A stretch of DNA of 36,512 nt from the NCBI GenBank assembly GCA_965224495.1, contig CBDCZI010000003.1, positions 1-36,512 of the forward strand. Direction: 5' to 3'. The notes under the pieces are model-generated. The model saw nothing but the letters and a program-made list of their open reading frames with translations. It was not told the DNA's origin and searched no databases. The stretch is from CBDCZI01 sp965224495 (lineage in GTDB: Bacteria; Bacteroidota; Bacteroidia; Cytophagales; JAAEPT01). Made by a program: the position numbers and the translations under genes. How positions within the stretch are numbered: position 1 is the first letter of the stretch; each line of letters starts with the position of its first letter. Positions 8,723-16,717 of this stretch are shown here, piece by piece.

Positions 8723-9328
8723 TTATTTTTTAACGATAGAAAGTACTTTATTTAATAAAATTTCTGTGCTTTCTTCTAAGGTTAATTTGTCTGTTTTTAA
8801 TTCTATAAATGGATTATTCGGTCCTTCAAAGGGAGCGTCTAATCCAGTAAAGTTTTTGATTTCTCCTTTTAAGGCTTTTGCATAAAGACCTTTGACATCT
8901 CGCTCAGCACACACATCAAAGGGAGCGTTGATATATACCACGTGAAAATCCTCGCCAATAATCTCTTTTGCTTGTTGACGTATTTCTTCCGTTGGGCTTA
9001 TTAAAGAACAAATGGTAACAATGCCGCATTCTTTGAAAAGTTTAGAAACCTCTGCCGCTCTTCGGATATTTTCCGTTCGGTCTTCTTGGGTAAATCCCAA
9101 ATTGTTATTGACTCCCGTACGCAAGTTATCACCATCAAGTAATTTTGTCAAAATACCTTTGTTGTGTAGCTCCTGTTCCAATGCACGAGCAATCGTACTT
9201 TTCCCACTTCCTGATAACCCAACCATCCACAAAACCAATCCTTTTTGGTCGAGCATACTTTCTTTATCTTCTTTAGAGAGTATGGTGTCAAATATCGGAT
9301 GAATGTGATTTTTTTCTTTTTCGCTCAT
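8723..9328 (-). CDS. cysC: adenylylsulfate (APS) kinase
   Basis: CysC phosphorylates APS to PAPS, the donor for sulfite formation or for sulfotransferases. The Walker A GLSGSGKST is at about residues 37-45. Conserved blocks DGDNLRTGVNNNLGF, EDRTENIRRAAEV and CSLISPTEEIR (with the family's phospho-acceptor serine) are present. ATG 9328 (MSEKEKNHIHP) gives 201 residues. It is preferred over ATG 9343 because a -7 promoter element at 9352-9359 would leave almost no leader before 9343. It is the first gene of cysC-cysD-cysN. No PAPS reductase, sulfite reductase, CysQ or sulfate permease is in the window. Confidence 0.95.
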   Translation of the reverse strand: MSEKEKNHIHPIFDTILSKEDKESMLDQKGLVLWMVGLSGSGKSTIARALEQELHNKGILTKLLDGDNLRTGVNNNLGFTQEDRTENIRRAAEVSKLFKECGIVTICSLISPTEEIRQQAKEIIGEDFHVVYINAPFDVCAERDVKGLYAKALKGEIKNFTGLDAPFEGPNNPFIELKTDKLTLEESTEILLNKVLSIVKK

Positions 9329-9351
9329 AAAATAGAAACCCAATGATGGGA

Positions 9352-9359
9352 CAAAATTA
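9352..9359 (-). promoter_or_regulatory. -7 promoter element TAATTTTG for the cysCDN operon
   Basis: On the minus strand TAATTTTG matches TAnnTTTG exactly, 23 bases before the chosen cysC start. No confident TTG -33 element is seen at standard spacing. Confidence 0.55.
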
Positions 9360-9383
9360 CAACAATTTTATATTGAAAAGAGC

Positions 9384-10262
9384 CTAAAAATCCTTTTTTA
9401 CGATAACAGCAATGGCTTTTTCAATGATTTCAGCCTCAAAGCCTTTCACCTTTCCTATCAATTCTCCGTCCACTTGAAAAGTTACTAAACGATTAAACTT
9501 TACAGTTGCTTTTTTGCAAGAGATTATTTGGTTATTCTCATTTTTTGCAAAATCGAAATTTAATGCCGATAATCCTGTTTTTATTATAGTTGCCAACCCA
9601 ATATCTGTCAAACAACTCAATTCAAACAGCCCATCTGACGGGTTACTTACCGAATTTACTTTTACGCCCGTGCCATAATGCATCGCATTAGAGATTGCCA
9701 ACATATAACCTTCAAGCCGATATTCTTTTCCATCTGCTACTATGTGAGAGATAAATGGCTCGGCATGCATCAATTCTTCAAACAAATATTTGGCATAAGT
9801 AAAAAACCCACGGTTGTCGTCTTCGGTATAATCCCGTACTATCCGAGCATTTAATCCCGCATCGCCAATATGCAAACAATGAATCGTTTTATTGATTTCT
9901 ATCATATCTAACCCAACAGTATGCTCGTGAGCCTTGATAATACCGATAGCAAGGTCGGTGTGTTCGGGTATGTTGAGTTCTTTTGCCATACCATTGGCAG
10001 AACCCGCAGGTATAATCCCTAACAGCGGTTTTGTTTCTGCTAACATAATCACCTCGCTACACAAAAGTATCGTTCCATCTCCTCCAACAGCGACTAAAAC
10101 AGCAGGCTGACGTATTTTTATGTCTTCTAATAAAAGTTTTTTATCGTTCTTTCCTTTGGTGTAATAAATAGCGTAATCATCAAATTCATCGTCAATTTGC
10201 ATCAGGATAAATGCTTTGTCGAACCCTCCAGCGACAGAATTTATTACAAAAAGATATTTCAT
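9384..10262 (-). CDS. diacylglycerol kinase family lipid kinase (YegS/DagK type)
   Basis: Members phosphorylate diacylglycerol or related lipids with ATP at the membrane face. The DAGK catalytic signature is clear: VAVGGDGTILLCSEV with GGDGT at residues 60-64, then LGIIPAGSANGMAKEL, the second nucleotide-site motif. The C-terminal beta domain ends with VDGE(L)-like FQVDGELIGK. The 292-residue length is typical. It is transcribed away from the App1-type phosphatase gene, with starts 40 bases apart, which suggests the pair handles the diacylglycerol/phosphatidate balance. Substrate cannot be decided from the sequence; a sphingosine or other lipid kinase is possible. Confidence 0.88.
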   Translation of the reverse strand: MKYLFVINSVAGGFDKAFILMQIDDEFDDYAIYYTKGKNDKKLLLEDIKIRQPAVLVAVGGDGTILLCSEVIMLAETKPLLGIIPAGSANGMAKELNIPEHTDLAIGIIKAHEHTVGLDMIEINKTIHCLHIGDAGLNARIVRDYTEDDNRGFFTYAKYLFEELMHAEPFISHIVADGKEYRLEGYMLAISNAMHYGTGVKVNSVSNPSDGLFELSCLTDIGLATIIKTGLSALNFDFAKNENNQIISCKKATVKFNRLVTFQVDGELIGKVKGFEAEIIEKAIAVIVKKDF

Positions 10263-10302
10263 TGAATAGCGTTTACCGTATAAAAATAGAGACTGTTTTA
10301 CA

Positions 10303-11334
10303 ATGTCAACTTATATACGTTGTTTATTGGTCAATTGTCATTTTATCGCTAAAAAACTGTTTTACTTAACTACTGAAATTTTGAAAAAACAAGCTACATT
10401 TTTGCCTATCAATGGATTTATGACTCAGAAAAAACTTTGGATAGAAGGACAAATTGTGCTGATTAATCCAAAATACTTGAATTATGAGGTGAAGGAATCG
10501 GCATTGAAAAACTCTATGAGGTTGTACAAATTGTATAACCCAAAAAACGTTAAAGAAAGTACGTTAAACCTTTTTTATAAAGATGAAAGAAAATGGGAAG
10601 TAGCTTTAGATGAGGCAGGATATTTTCGTGTGACCTTAGATTTGACAGAATACACAGATTTTGACCCCAAACAAATCCGTTATTTTTTGGGAGAGAATAC
10701 CACCGAGGTTTATCGACCCAAGTACTCAGAAGACAATATTTTCCCTGTACCTGACGAAGAGAAAATAGTGATTTCAGATATTGACGATACCATTCTTGTT
10801 TCTCACGCCACCAACAAATGGAAAAAGTTTTTGACGCTACTTAGGTATGGTGCTTTACAACGCCAACAAGTCGAAGCGATGAATGAGTTTTTTCAACATA
10901 TAGATAAACATTATGGGTTTATTTACCTTTCAAATAGCGAAATGAACCTCTACCCCTTGATTAAAAATTTTCTATATAAACACAAATTCCCCAAAGGACC
11001 GTTATTTTTAAGAGAACATATGAGTATTGCTCAAGTGTTTAGTGGTCGTTACCGTTATTTTCAGACCAAACACCACAAACTATATACTTTAGAACTCTTG
11101 ATGCGTTCGTTTCCTAATAAAAAATTTATTCTTGTTGGAGACAGCGGGCAAAAAGATGCCGAAATCTATTTTACTATCGCTAAAGAGTTTAGAGATCAAA
11201 TAGAAAAAGTATATATACGTGAAATCACAGGGGAAAGACGACGCAAAAAGCTACTAAAAATACAAGAAGAATTAGGGGAAATAGGCATCGATTTTATCCT
11301 TTTTCATTCGGGGAAAAACCTCTTACCAGCCTAA
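10303..11334 (+). CDS. App1-family phosphatidate phosphatase (DUF2183)
   Basis: The C-terminal half matches the App1 catalytic domain, a HAD-type Mg-dependent phosphatase that in yeast converts phosphatidate to diacylglycerol. The nucleophile motif DIDDT lies at residues 159-163 (VISDIDDTILVSHAT), and FILVGDSGQKDAEIYF is the later HAD acidic motif. The N-terminal 140 residues (KKLWIEGQIVLINP, WEVALDEAGYFRVTLDL) resemble the beta domain that precedes App1 in bacteria. The start is uncertain: ATG 10303 gives 343 residues, while TTG 10381 (KKQATFLPINGF) would fit the family N-terminus about as well. It is divergent from the lipid kinase gene. Confidence 0.85.
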   Translation: MSTYIRCLLVNCHFIAKKLFYLTTEILKKQATFLPINGFMTQKKLWIEGQIVLINPKYLNYEVKESALKNSMRLYKLYNPKNVKESTLNLFYKDERKWEVALDEAGYFRVTLDLTEYTDFDPKQIRYFLGENTTEVYRPKYSEDNIFPVPDEEKIVISDIDDTILVSHATNKWKKFLTLLRYGALQRQQVEAMNEFFQHIDKHYGFIYLSNSEMNLYPLIKNFLYKHKFPKGPLFLREHMSIAQVFSGRYRYFQTKHHKLYTLELLMRSFPNKKFILVGDSGQKDAEIYFTIAKEFRDQIEKVYIREITGERRRKKLLKIQEELGEIGIDFILFHSGKNLLPA

Positions 11335-11360
11335 TCTATCGAATAGTCAAAGGAAAACTG

Positions 11361-11368
11361 TATCTTTG
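11361..11368 (+). promoter_or_regulatory. -7 promoter element TATCTTTG for mnmD
   Basis: An exact TAnnTTTG match 20 bases before the mnmD ATG, in the 54-base gap after the App1-type gene. It suggests mnmD has its own promoter. Confidence 0.5.
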
Positions 11369-11388
11369 GTTATTAATTTAGTTGTCCA

Positions 11389-12057
11389 ATGAAAAAAGAA
11401 ATAATTGTATCAAAAGATGGTTCGCATACCTTGCGTATTCCTGAAATGAATGAAACCTACCATTCGATACACGGTGCATTGACCGAGTCTCGTCACGTAT
11501 TTATTGAAATGGGAATTAATAAATTGATTGTTGATGAAATAAATATCTTTGAGGTAGGATTTGGCACAGGACTCAATGCGATGACCACCCTCGAATGGCT
11601 TACTACACACCCAAACAAGAAAATAAATTACGATACAATCGAAGCGTTTCCAGTCTCTATTGAAATGATTAATCAATTGAATTACGATAAATTGTTTGAT
11701 TTTGCCGATGCATCTACCTTATATAGCCATATTCATCAAACCAAATGGGAAGAAACACAAAGCATCACGTCTCACTTTAATTTACACAAAACACATAACA
11801 AATTAGAAAATCAAGGACTTAAAGAAAATCATTACCATTGTATTTATTTTGATGCCTTTGCACCCAACAAACAAAGTGAGCTATGGGAAGTTGATATTTT
11901 AGAAAAATGTTACAACGCCTTAACAACAGGGGGGAGATTTGTAACTTACTGTGCCAAGGGGCAATTAAAAAGAGATTTGAAAGCCTTAGGTTTTGAAATA
12001 AAAATGGAACCAGGACCTCCAGGAAAAAGAGAAATGACAACCGCAATCAAAATTTAA
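11389..12057 (+). CDS. mnmD: tRNA (mnm5s2U34) methyltransferase MnmD, stand-alone
   Basis: MnmD methylates 5-aminomethyl-2-thiouridine at the tRNA wobble position using SAM. In proteobacteria it is fused to MnmC1; stand-alone forms (DUF752/Methyltransf_30) occur in Bacteroidota. The SAM site is FEVGFGTGLNAMT, residues 54-66. The family's DAFAP motif is at residues 155-159 (YFDAFAPNKQSELW), and FVTYCAKGQLKRDLKALGF and PGPPGKREMTTA match its C-terminal end. The 222-residue length is normal for the stand-alone form. Confidence 0.92.
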   Translation: MKKEIIVSKDGSHTLRIPEMNETYHSIHGALTESRHVFIEMGINKLIVDEINIFEVGFGTGLNAMTTLEWLTTHPNKKINYDTIEAFPVSIEMINQLNYDKLFDFADASTLYSHIHQTKWEETQSITSHFNLHKTHNKLENQGLKENHYHCIYFDAFAPNKQSELWEVDILEKCYNALTTGGRFVTYCAKGQLKRDLKALGFEIKMEPGPPGKREMTTAIKI

Positions 12058-12088
12058 CGTTTGATAGGTAGAATAAACATTCTTTCCT

Positions 12089-12096
12089 TATTTTTG
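12089..12096 (+). promoter_or_regulatory. -7 promoter element TATTTTTG for the small outer-membrane-type gene
   Basis: An exact TAnnTTTG match 28 bases before ATG 12125. A TTTG at 12060-12063 could be the -33 element, but the 25-base spacing is longer than usual. Confidence 0.45.
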
Positions 12097-12124
12097 AGGA
12101 GGATTCATTTTAAAAAATAATGTT

Positions 12125-12595
12125 ATGAAAAAGTTAGTTACAGTTTTAGTCGTTGTTTTTGCACTTTTATCGGTAAGTAAAGTACAAGCACAAACAACAA
12201 ATTACGGGCAAGCAATAGGTGTTCGTTTGAGTCATTCACCAGGTATTACTTACAAGAAGTTTTTGAGCGACAAAAATGCCCTCGAATTTATTGGACATGC
12301 TCGAATTTGGAATGACGGTTCTTATTTTGCCGTTACAGGGTTATATCAATGGGTTTTACCCTTCCCTGTAGAACAAATGAATTGGTACGCAGGTGTTGGT
12401 GCTGATGTAGGGTTGATTTCTTATTCAAACACTAGTGAAGTTGGTCTAGGTATTGACGGTATCGTTGGTATAGAATACACTCTGGCTGATTATCCTTTTA
12501 ACTTCTCACTAGATTGGATACCCTCTTTTGCTATAATCAACAATGGTGGTTTCTATGGTGGTAATGTAGGTTTGTCAGCACGTTATGTGTTTTAA
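12125..12595 (+). CDS. small secreted beta-barrel-like outer-membrane protein, unknown function
   Basis: The 156-residue product has a clear signal peptide (MKKLVTVLVVVFALLSVSKVQA, cleavage after residue 22). The mature part alternates polar and aromatic/hydrophobic residues in short glycine-bordered stretches (GVRLSHSPGITYKKF, YFAVTGLYQW, NWYAGVGADVGLISY, GIDGIVGIEYTL) and ends in YVF. A terminal aromatic residue is typical of outer-membrane barrels assembled by BamA. It resembles short OmpA/OmpX-like barrels of about eight strands, but I do not recognise a specific family. It is a single gene with its own promoter motif and a strong terminator. Confidence 0.75.
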   Translation: MKKLVTVLVVVFALLSVSKVQAQTTNYGQAIGVRLSHSPGITYKKFLSDKNALEFIGHARIWNDGSYFAVTGLYQWVLPFPVEQMNWYAGVGADVGLISYSNTSEVGLGIDGIVGIEYTLADYPFNFSLDWIPSFAIINNGGFYGGNVGLSARYVF

Positions 12596-12613
12596 ATAAA
12601 AATAACGAATAGT

Positions 12614-12649
12614 AAAAGCCCAAAGTACCTTATGGTATTTTGGGCTTTT
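12614..12649 (+). terminator. intrinsic terminator after the small outer-membrane protein gene
   Basis: AAAAGCCCAAAGTACC (12614-12629) pairs with GGTATTTTGGGCTTTT (12634-12649), with one G-U pair and a TTAT loop, followed by a T run. Confidence 0.9.
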
Positions 12650-12725
12650 TTATTGTTTTGTAAATAAGGTATCTGTTTTATTCAAATTAAGTTTTTATCT
12701 TTAATGAATTACTTAACAAAGCGCG

Positions 12726-13235
12726 ATGAATAACATATTAGATAAATTAGGAAAGGTAAAAGCATTATTTTTTGATGTCGATGGTGTATTGACTGATGGT
12801 TCGGTTACTGTATTTAATGACGGATCTCAAATCCGTAAGTTCAATATCAAAGACGGGTGGGCATTGAACCGTTGTGTCAAAATGGGTTATAAAGTCATCG
12901 TTATTTCGGCAGGAAGAGATGCCAGTGTGATTAAACGCTTAGAATATTTAGGGATAGAAGAAATAAATATTGCCGTAAAAGACAAAGAAAAAATGTTTGA
13001 CGAATACATCAAAAAGAACAACTACTCTTTAGGTGAGTGTTTGTATATGGGCGATGATATGGCGGATTACAAAGTAATGAAAAAGCCAGAAGTATTAGCT
13101 ATTTGCCCAGCAGATGCTTGTGACGATATCCTTGCGGTAAGTGATTATGTAACTGGTAAAAAAGGTGGTGAAGGTGCCGTTCGTGAAGTGTTAGAGAAGA
13201 TGTTAAAAATTCAAGGAAATTGGGTGGATCTATAA
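12726..13235 (+). CDS. kdsC: 3-deoxy-D-manno-octulosonate 8-phosphate phosphatase
   Basis: KdsC is a small cytoplasmic HAD phosphatase that converts Kdo-8-phosphate to Kdo for LPS inner core synthesis. HAD motif I is FFDVDGVLTDG, with nucleophile Asp17 and acid Asp19. The KdsC-type block FNIKDGWALNRC, motif II VIVISAGRD (Ser61), and motif IV YMGDDMADYKVM with Asp110/Asp111 all follow. The 169-residue capless form is typical. TATCTTTA upstream is one base off a -7 element. The gene converges with the SpoIIE phosphatase gene, with a 2-base gap between stops and no room for a separate terminator. NeuA-linked or CMP-KDN phosphatases are close relatives. Confidence 0.92.
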   Translation: MNNILDKLGKVKALFFDVDGVLTDGSVTVFNDGSQIRKFNIKDGWALNRCVKMGYKVIVISAGRDASVIKRLEYLGIEEINIAVKDKEKMFDEYIKKNNYSLGECLYMGDDMADYKVMKKPEVLAICPADACDDILAVSDYVTGKKGGEGAVREVLEKMLKIQGNWVDL

Positions 13236-13237
13236 CT

Positions 13238-15184
13238 CTACTCAATCTCTACACATAACAAGGTAATATCATCGGTAGCGGGAGAATCCCCCATCCAATC
13301 GTCTATTCGTTTGTATAGCTCACTTTTCTGCTCTTTAAAAGGTAAACTCTGAACCTCTAACAACAACTGTTCAGCTCCTTTCCTTGAAAGTTTCCTTTCT
13401 CTCTTTTTTGTAGCACAATAACCAAACTGGTCAGGTAAACCATCTGAAAACAAATAAACACGGTCTCCTTTCTCTACGTCGATAGATTGTAACTCAAAAG
13501 GTATTTCTTTTGGATAATCTCCGACAGGGCACTTCGTGGCGTTGTACCTTGTCAGTGTATTTTTACGAATATGAACTAAATGAATATGCCCTCCCGAAAA
13601 GAGCAGTTCTCTATTTTCTTTATCATAACGGCATAATGCCATATCCATAGCGTCAGAGCGGGTTGTTTCTTCGTTGATAGCGAACCTCATTTTTGCCTTA
13701 TCACGTAAGTTGTCCAACATAATATGTGGTTCTGTTCCCTTCATCTCACGTGTTACTTGGCTAATAGTTTCTATCGACATGGCAGACAAAAAAGCACCTG
13801 GTATGCCGTGTCCCGTACAGTCTCCGACACCAAAATACTGGTATTTACAACATTCGTAAGAGAAATAGAAGTCCCCACTTACCGTGTCTTTGGGCATAAA
13901 GACATAGTAGGATTGCTTAAACATTTTATTTAATGTGGACTGACTTGGTAACATCGACGTTTGCAGGTAATTACCATAATTCAAACTGTCATTTACTTTT
14001 TTGAGTGCCGAATAAACAATCTCTTTTTGTGCTTCTATTTTTTCTAAATATTTTTCAGCAATAATTCGTTTGGCTAAAATAGCGGCTACAGCATCAAGGT
14101 AGTCTTCTACGATATCACTTTTTGGCACGCCCGCTTTAATATATACCGTGATTACACCTAGTACTTCTTCCTCGTACATAATTGGAGCAACATAATGCCC
14201 GTGATCTGTCATCCCTTCAGGAATAATATCGTGTGCGTGAGTGACGTTGTTACAAAAAATATTTTTTTGAGAAACCAATACCTTCCCACACAAACATTGC
14301 CCAGGTTTGACTAAAGCACACGCGGGTTCTAAAGCAGGTGCGTTGTGTTGTGCTTTTATTTCTAAATTACCCTCTTTATTTTTCAATAACACAGCTCCTT
14401 TACCGTCTAACCCTAATTTAACAATGGACGAAAAATCTTTCAAAACTTCGGTTAATACCCATTTCAAAGGTTTTTTGGTTTGAGAAGTTAGTTGTAAAAT
14501 ATTAAACAAGTGAGCATTCAATTCTAACGTTGCATTTTGTGACTCCAATTTTTCAGCGTTAGCAACCAAGGATTTTTCTTTCGATCGTAAAGACTTAATA
14601 TTTTCTATATTAATCGATTGCTGTGTTAGTATTCCGGAATAAATAGCGATAAAAAAGACAGTTAATAACACATAAAAGAATAAATAAAATTCACTATCAA
14701 AATGTAAATCTTCTAATTGAACACCAAAAGAACCGTGTATTGTTTCGTAAAGAATGAGTGAGGGTACAACTAATAATAAAGCAATCATTAACTTTTTCTT
14801 TTTGTACAGACCGAAAAAGGTAATAGGTGAAATAATTAGTGCATACATCCATATTTTAGGTAGTAAGTACATCAATACACCATCCATTACGCCAAGGTAC
14901 TTCACGGTTACACTCATTGCTAAAATGATATAACTAGGCAATACACTTAAGATATACCGAGACCCATTGTAATGCCCATAATGAGTTAACACTAGGGGAA
15001 CAAACATAAACAGTACCGTTAGAAAGGGTAAATAAGTGTATTTAGGAATGGTGGTTGCAAAAAACACTGTTACGACCAAAAAGGCAACTATGGTCATTAA
15101 GTTAAATCCATTCAGAAGCTTTACTGCAGATCTTTTCTTCTTGCTTAATGACTTTCCTACTCCAAATAATAAAAATTCGTTCAT
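13238..15184 (-). CDS. membrane GAF-SpoIIE serine phosphatase (PP2C-type)
   Basis: This is a 648-residue sensor-phosphatase. Residues 25-190 hold about six hydrophobic segments. Residues 190-225 (SLRSKEKSLVANAEKLESQ) look like a coiled-coil linker. A GAF domain spans about 225-375, and the SpoIIE/PP2C catalytic domain about 405-648. PP2C metal-binding motifs are intact: DTVSGDFYF (433-441), GVGDCTGHGIPGAFLS (452-467), LFSDGLPDQFG and SPATDDITLL. The GAF domain carries a Cys pattern C289-x7-C297-x-C299-x11-C311 with nearby His316/318. Such proteins usually dephosphorylate anti-sigma antagonists, but no partner-switch genes are adjacent. It converges with kdsC. Confidence 0.9.
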   Translation of the reverse strand: MNEFLLFGVGKSLSKKKRSAVKLLNGFNLMTIVAFLVVTVFFATTIPKYTYLPFLTVLFMFVPLVLTHYGHYNGSRYILSVLPSYIILAMSVTVKYLGVMDGVLMYLLPKIWMYALIISPITFFGLYKKKKLMIALLLVVPSLILYETIHGSFGVQLEDLHFDSEFYLFFYVLLTVFFIAIYSGILTQQSINIENIKSLRSKEKSLVANAEKLESQNATLELNAHLFNILQLTSQTKKPLKWVLTEVLKDFSSIVKLGLDGKGAVLLKNKEGNLEIKAQHNAPALEPACALVKPGQCLCGKVLVSQKNIFCNNVTHAHDIIPEGMTDHGHYVAPIMYEEEVLGVITVYIKAGVPKSDIVEDYLDAVAAILAKRIIAEKYLEKIEAQKEIVYSALKKVNDSLNYGNYLQTSMLPSQSTLNKMFKQSYYVFMPKDTVSGDFYFSYECCKYQYFGVGDCTGHGIPGAFLSAMSIETISQVTREMKGTEPHIMLDNLRDKAKMRFAINEETTRSDAMDMALCRYDKENRELLFSGGHIHLVHIRKNTLTRYNATKCPVGDYPKEIPFELQSIDVEKGDRVYLFSDGLPDQFGYCATKKRERKLSRKGAEQLLLEVQSLPFKEQKSELYKRIDDWMGDSPATDDITLLCVEIE

Positions 15185-15365
15185 AGCTAGTTGATAATTG
15201 GCTGATTATAGTCGTCAGAAAGTTAACTATAAAAAAGTGAAGTAACTATAAAAAAGAAGTGAACCTCTTATTTTAACCTTTTATCATAAGCAAAAGAACT
15301 AAATTCATAAGTATGCGTTCCTTTCCTTAAAGATTATACTACTCTAAAAAATAGCGGTATATTTT

Positions 15366-15536
15366 TCACCCTTTCAAGTCGTCTTTTATTTTTTGTTCGA
15401 TAGCATCAAAATCTATTGTAGCACAAGCCGAACAACCCACGCAACCAGTTGAAGTCGGTCGAAAGGTCTGTACGATTTGCCATACCAAATACCCAACGGC
15501 ACAAAAAAACAATATAAAAACACCTACTTCCTGCAT
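15366..15536 (-). CDS. FeoB-associated Cys-rich membrane protein, 56 residues
   Basis: This short gene starts at ATG 15536 and ends at TGA 15366-15368. The product has one N-terminal transmembrane segment (GVFILFFCAVGYLVWQIV), then a cysteine cluster TGCVGCSACATI (Cys32, Cys35, Cys38) and an acidic/basic tail. This layout matches the FeoB-associated Cys-rich membrane protein family, small proteins often found with the ferrous iron transporter FeoB. No feoA or feoB is in the window, so a role in iron is by family only. It lies 56 bases after the preceding gene, or 13 if that gene's frame is corrected, so the two are probably co-transcribed. Confidence 0.8.
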   Translation of the reverse strand: MQEVGVFILFFCAVGYLVWQIVQTFRPTSTGCVGCSACATIDFDAIEQKIKDDLKG

Positions 15537-15592
15537 ACCTAACTAACAATTATTTCGCCTTTTTCGTTTTACGTAATTTCTTCGTGTTTAGC

Positions 15593-16666
15593 TTAAAAAC
15601 TCGTGAAATCTTGTAACCCCTTTTTCTTTTGATTGATTTTTCGCATGGGACTAAGTAAGGTTTTTTTCAGATTTTTCTTTAAAATCTCTCCCATATTTTT
15701 ACACAACAAATACGAATTATCTTTAAAATGCTCCGCTAATTCACCTCTCAACTCTTCCACGTATTCTTGTGGGGCAATCGTATCGGCAACCATTGTGTCT
15801 ATTAGGTCTTTCAATCTGTAACGAGAAGTTTTCAAACGACGGGCCATTAAGGTACGCTCTTCTTTTTGGTATTGAAAGGCAGTTTCTCGAGTGATATGCT
15901 TTAAACACAATTTTACAGCAGGATAATTTTCCTTGAAAAACTGTGGAAAGTAAATGTTTTTTCGCCCTTCGTAACTTTGTTGGTCAAAATCTATCGCTCG
16001 AATACGGTATTGTGCTTCTTCAAAATCTGGTGTAATATCCACCACATAATTGTACGAACGCATATCTCCTAACAAACGAACAAAACAACGCTCATTAAAC
16101 TTGATAAACTCTTTAGCAATACGAATGATATTGATATTACTATCTGTAAAATAATTCTTAATAAAATCATCACCAGGGATTCCTGCGATATGGTCTTCAA
16201 TCAACGTTTCTTGATTGTAAATAAAGTTAATCTTATTGGGCGATAAAATATGTTCTAATTCCAAACCATACAAACGTGAAGCATCTGCCGTTTTTACATA
16301 ATAATAACCGTAGTTATCATTCAATGCGTTTTTTAAACGAATACGAAAAGGACGAGAATTTCCAAAAGTGCAATACTCTACACGTTCAATCAAAATGTGT
16401 TGAATGACCGACATATCGCCATCAGTATAAAGCATCGTGTAGATTTGCTTTAAGCCGTGATGAATTTCCTTCATATCACTCTGTGCGTACATTACTGATT
16501 GCCAAAGTGTGTCGTTGTCTTCTTTGTCGTAAATAGGCGCAGAATAGTCAAAACGCAATAAATCCTTGTAAGTAAGTGGTAATTTAGCCTCCCTACCGTT
16601 ACGTTTTAAGTAACCCGACAATTTTTCTGTTACAGGGTATTGTATTTTTTTATTGCGAATTTCCAT
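15593..16666 (-). CDS. conserved Bacteroidota protein with kinase-fold-like motifs; C-terminus probably frameshifted
   Basis: I recognise a conserved Flavobacteria hypothetical protein but no assigned function. In order the sequence shows YYYVKTADASRLYGLELEHIL (Lys125, Glu135), a stretch that could be the hinge, LLGDMRSYNYVVD (Asp201, Asn206), and RAIDFDQQSYEG (Asp226, Asp228). Lys, Glu, D-x4-N and DFD in this order and spacing resemble an aminoglycoside-phosphotransferase/HipA-like kinase core. This is inference. The written stop at 15593-15595 (ending LQDFTSF) may be false: with one base fewer in the A/G run near 15620-15632 the frame continues as GYKISRVFKLNTKKLRKTKK to a stop at 15550-15552, a lysine-rich tail like the one preceding it. 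Confidence 0.75.
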   Translation of the reverse strand: MEIRNKKIQYPVTEKLSGYLKRNGREAKLPLTYKDLLRFDYSAPIYDKEDNDTLWQSVMYAQSDMKEIHHGLKQIYTMLYTDGDMSVIQHILIERVEYCTFGNSRPFRIRLKNALNDNYGYYYVKTADASRLYGLELEHILSPNKINFIYNQETLIEDHIAGIPGDDFIKNYFTDSNINIIRIAKEFIKFNERCFVRLLGDMRSYNYVVDITPDFEEAQYRIRAIDFDQQSYEGRKNIYFPQFFKENYPAVKLCLKHITRETAFQYQKEERTLMARRLKTSRYRLKDLIDTMVADTIAPQEYVEELRGELAEHFKDNSYLLCKNMGEILKKNLKKTLLSPMRKINQKKKGLQDFTSF

Positions 16667-16717
16667 TTTACTTGACTAAAAATTGTACTATTCTAAATTA
16701 CAAAACTTTAACGGTAA

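Noticed and set aside
15610..15640. Programmed -1 frameshift at the A/G run of the kinase-like gene
   Set aside because: The continuing frame is +1, and no X XXY YYZ heptamer in the right phase is present.
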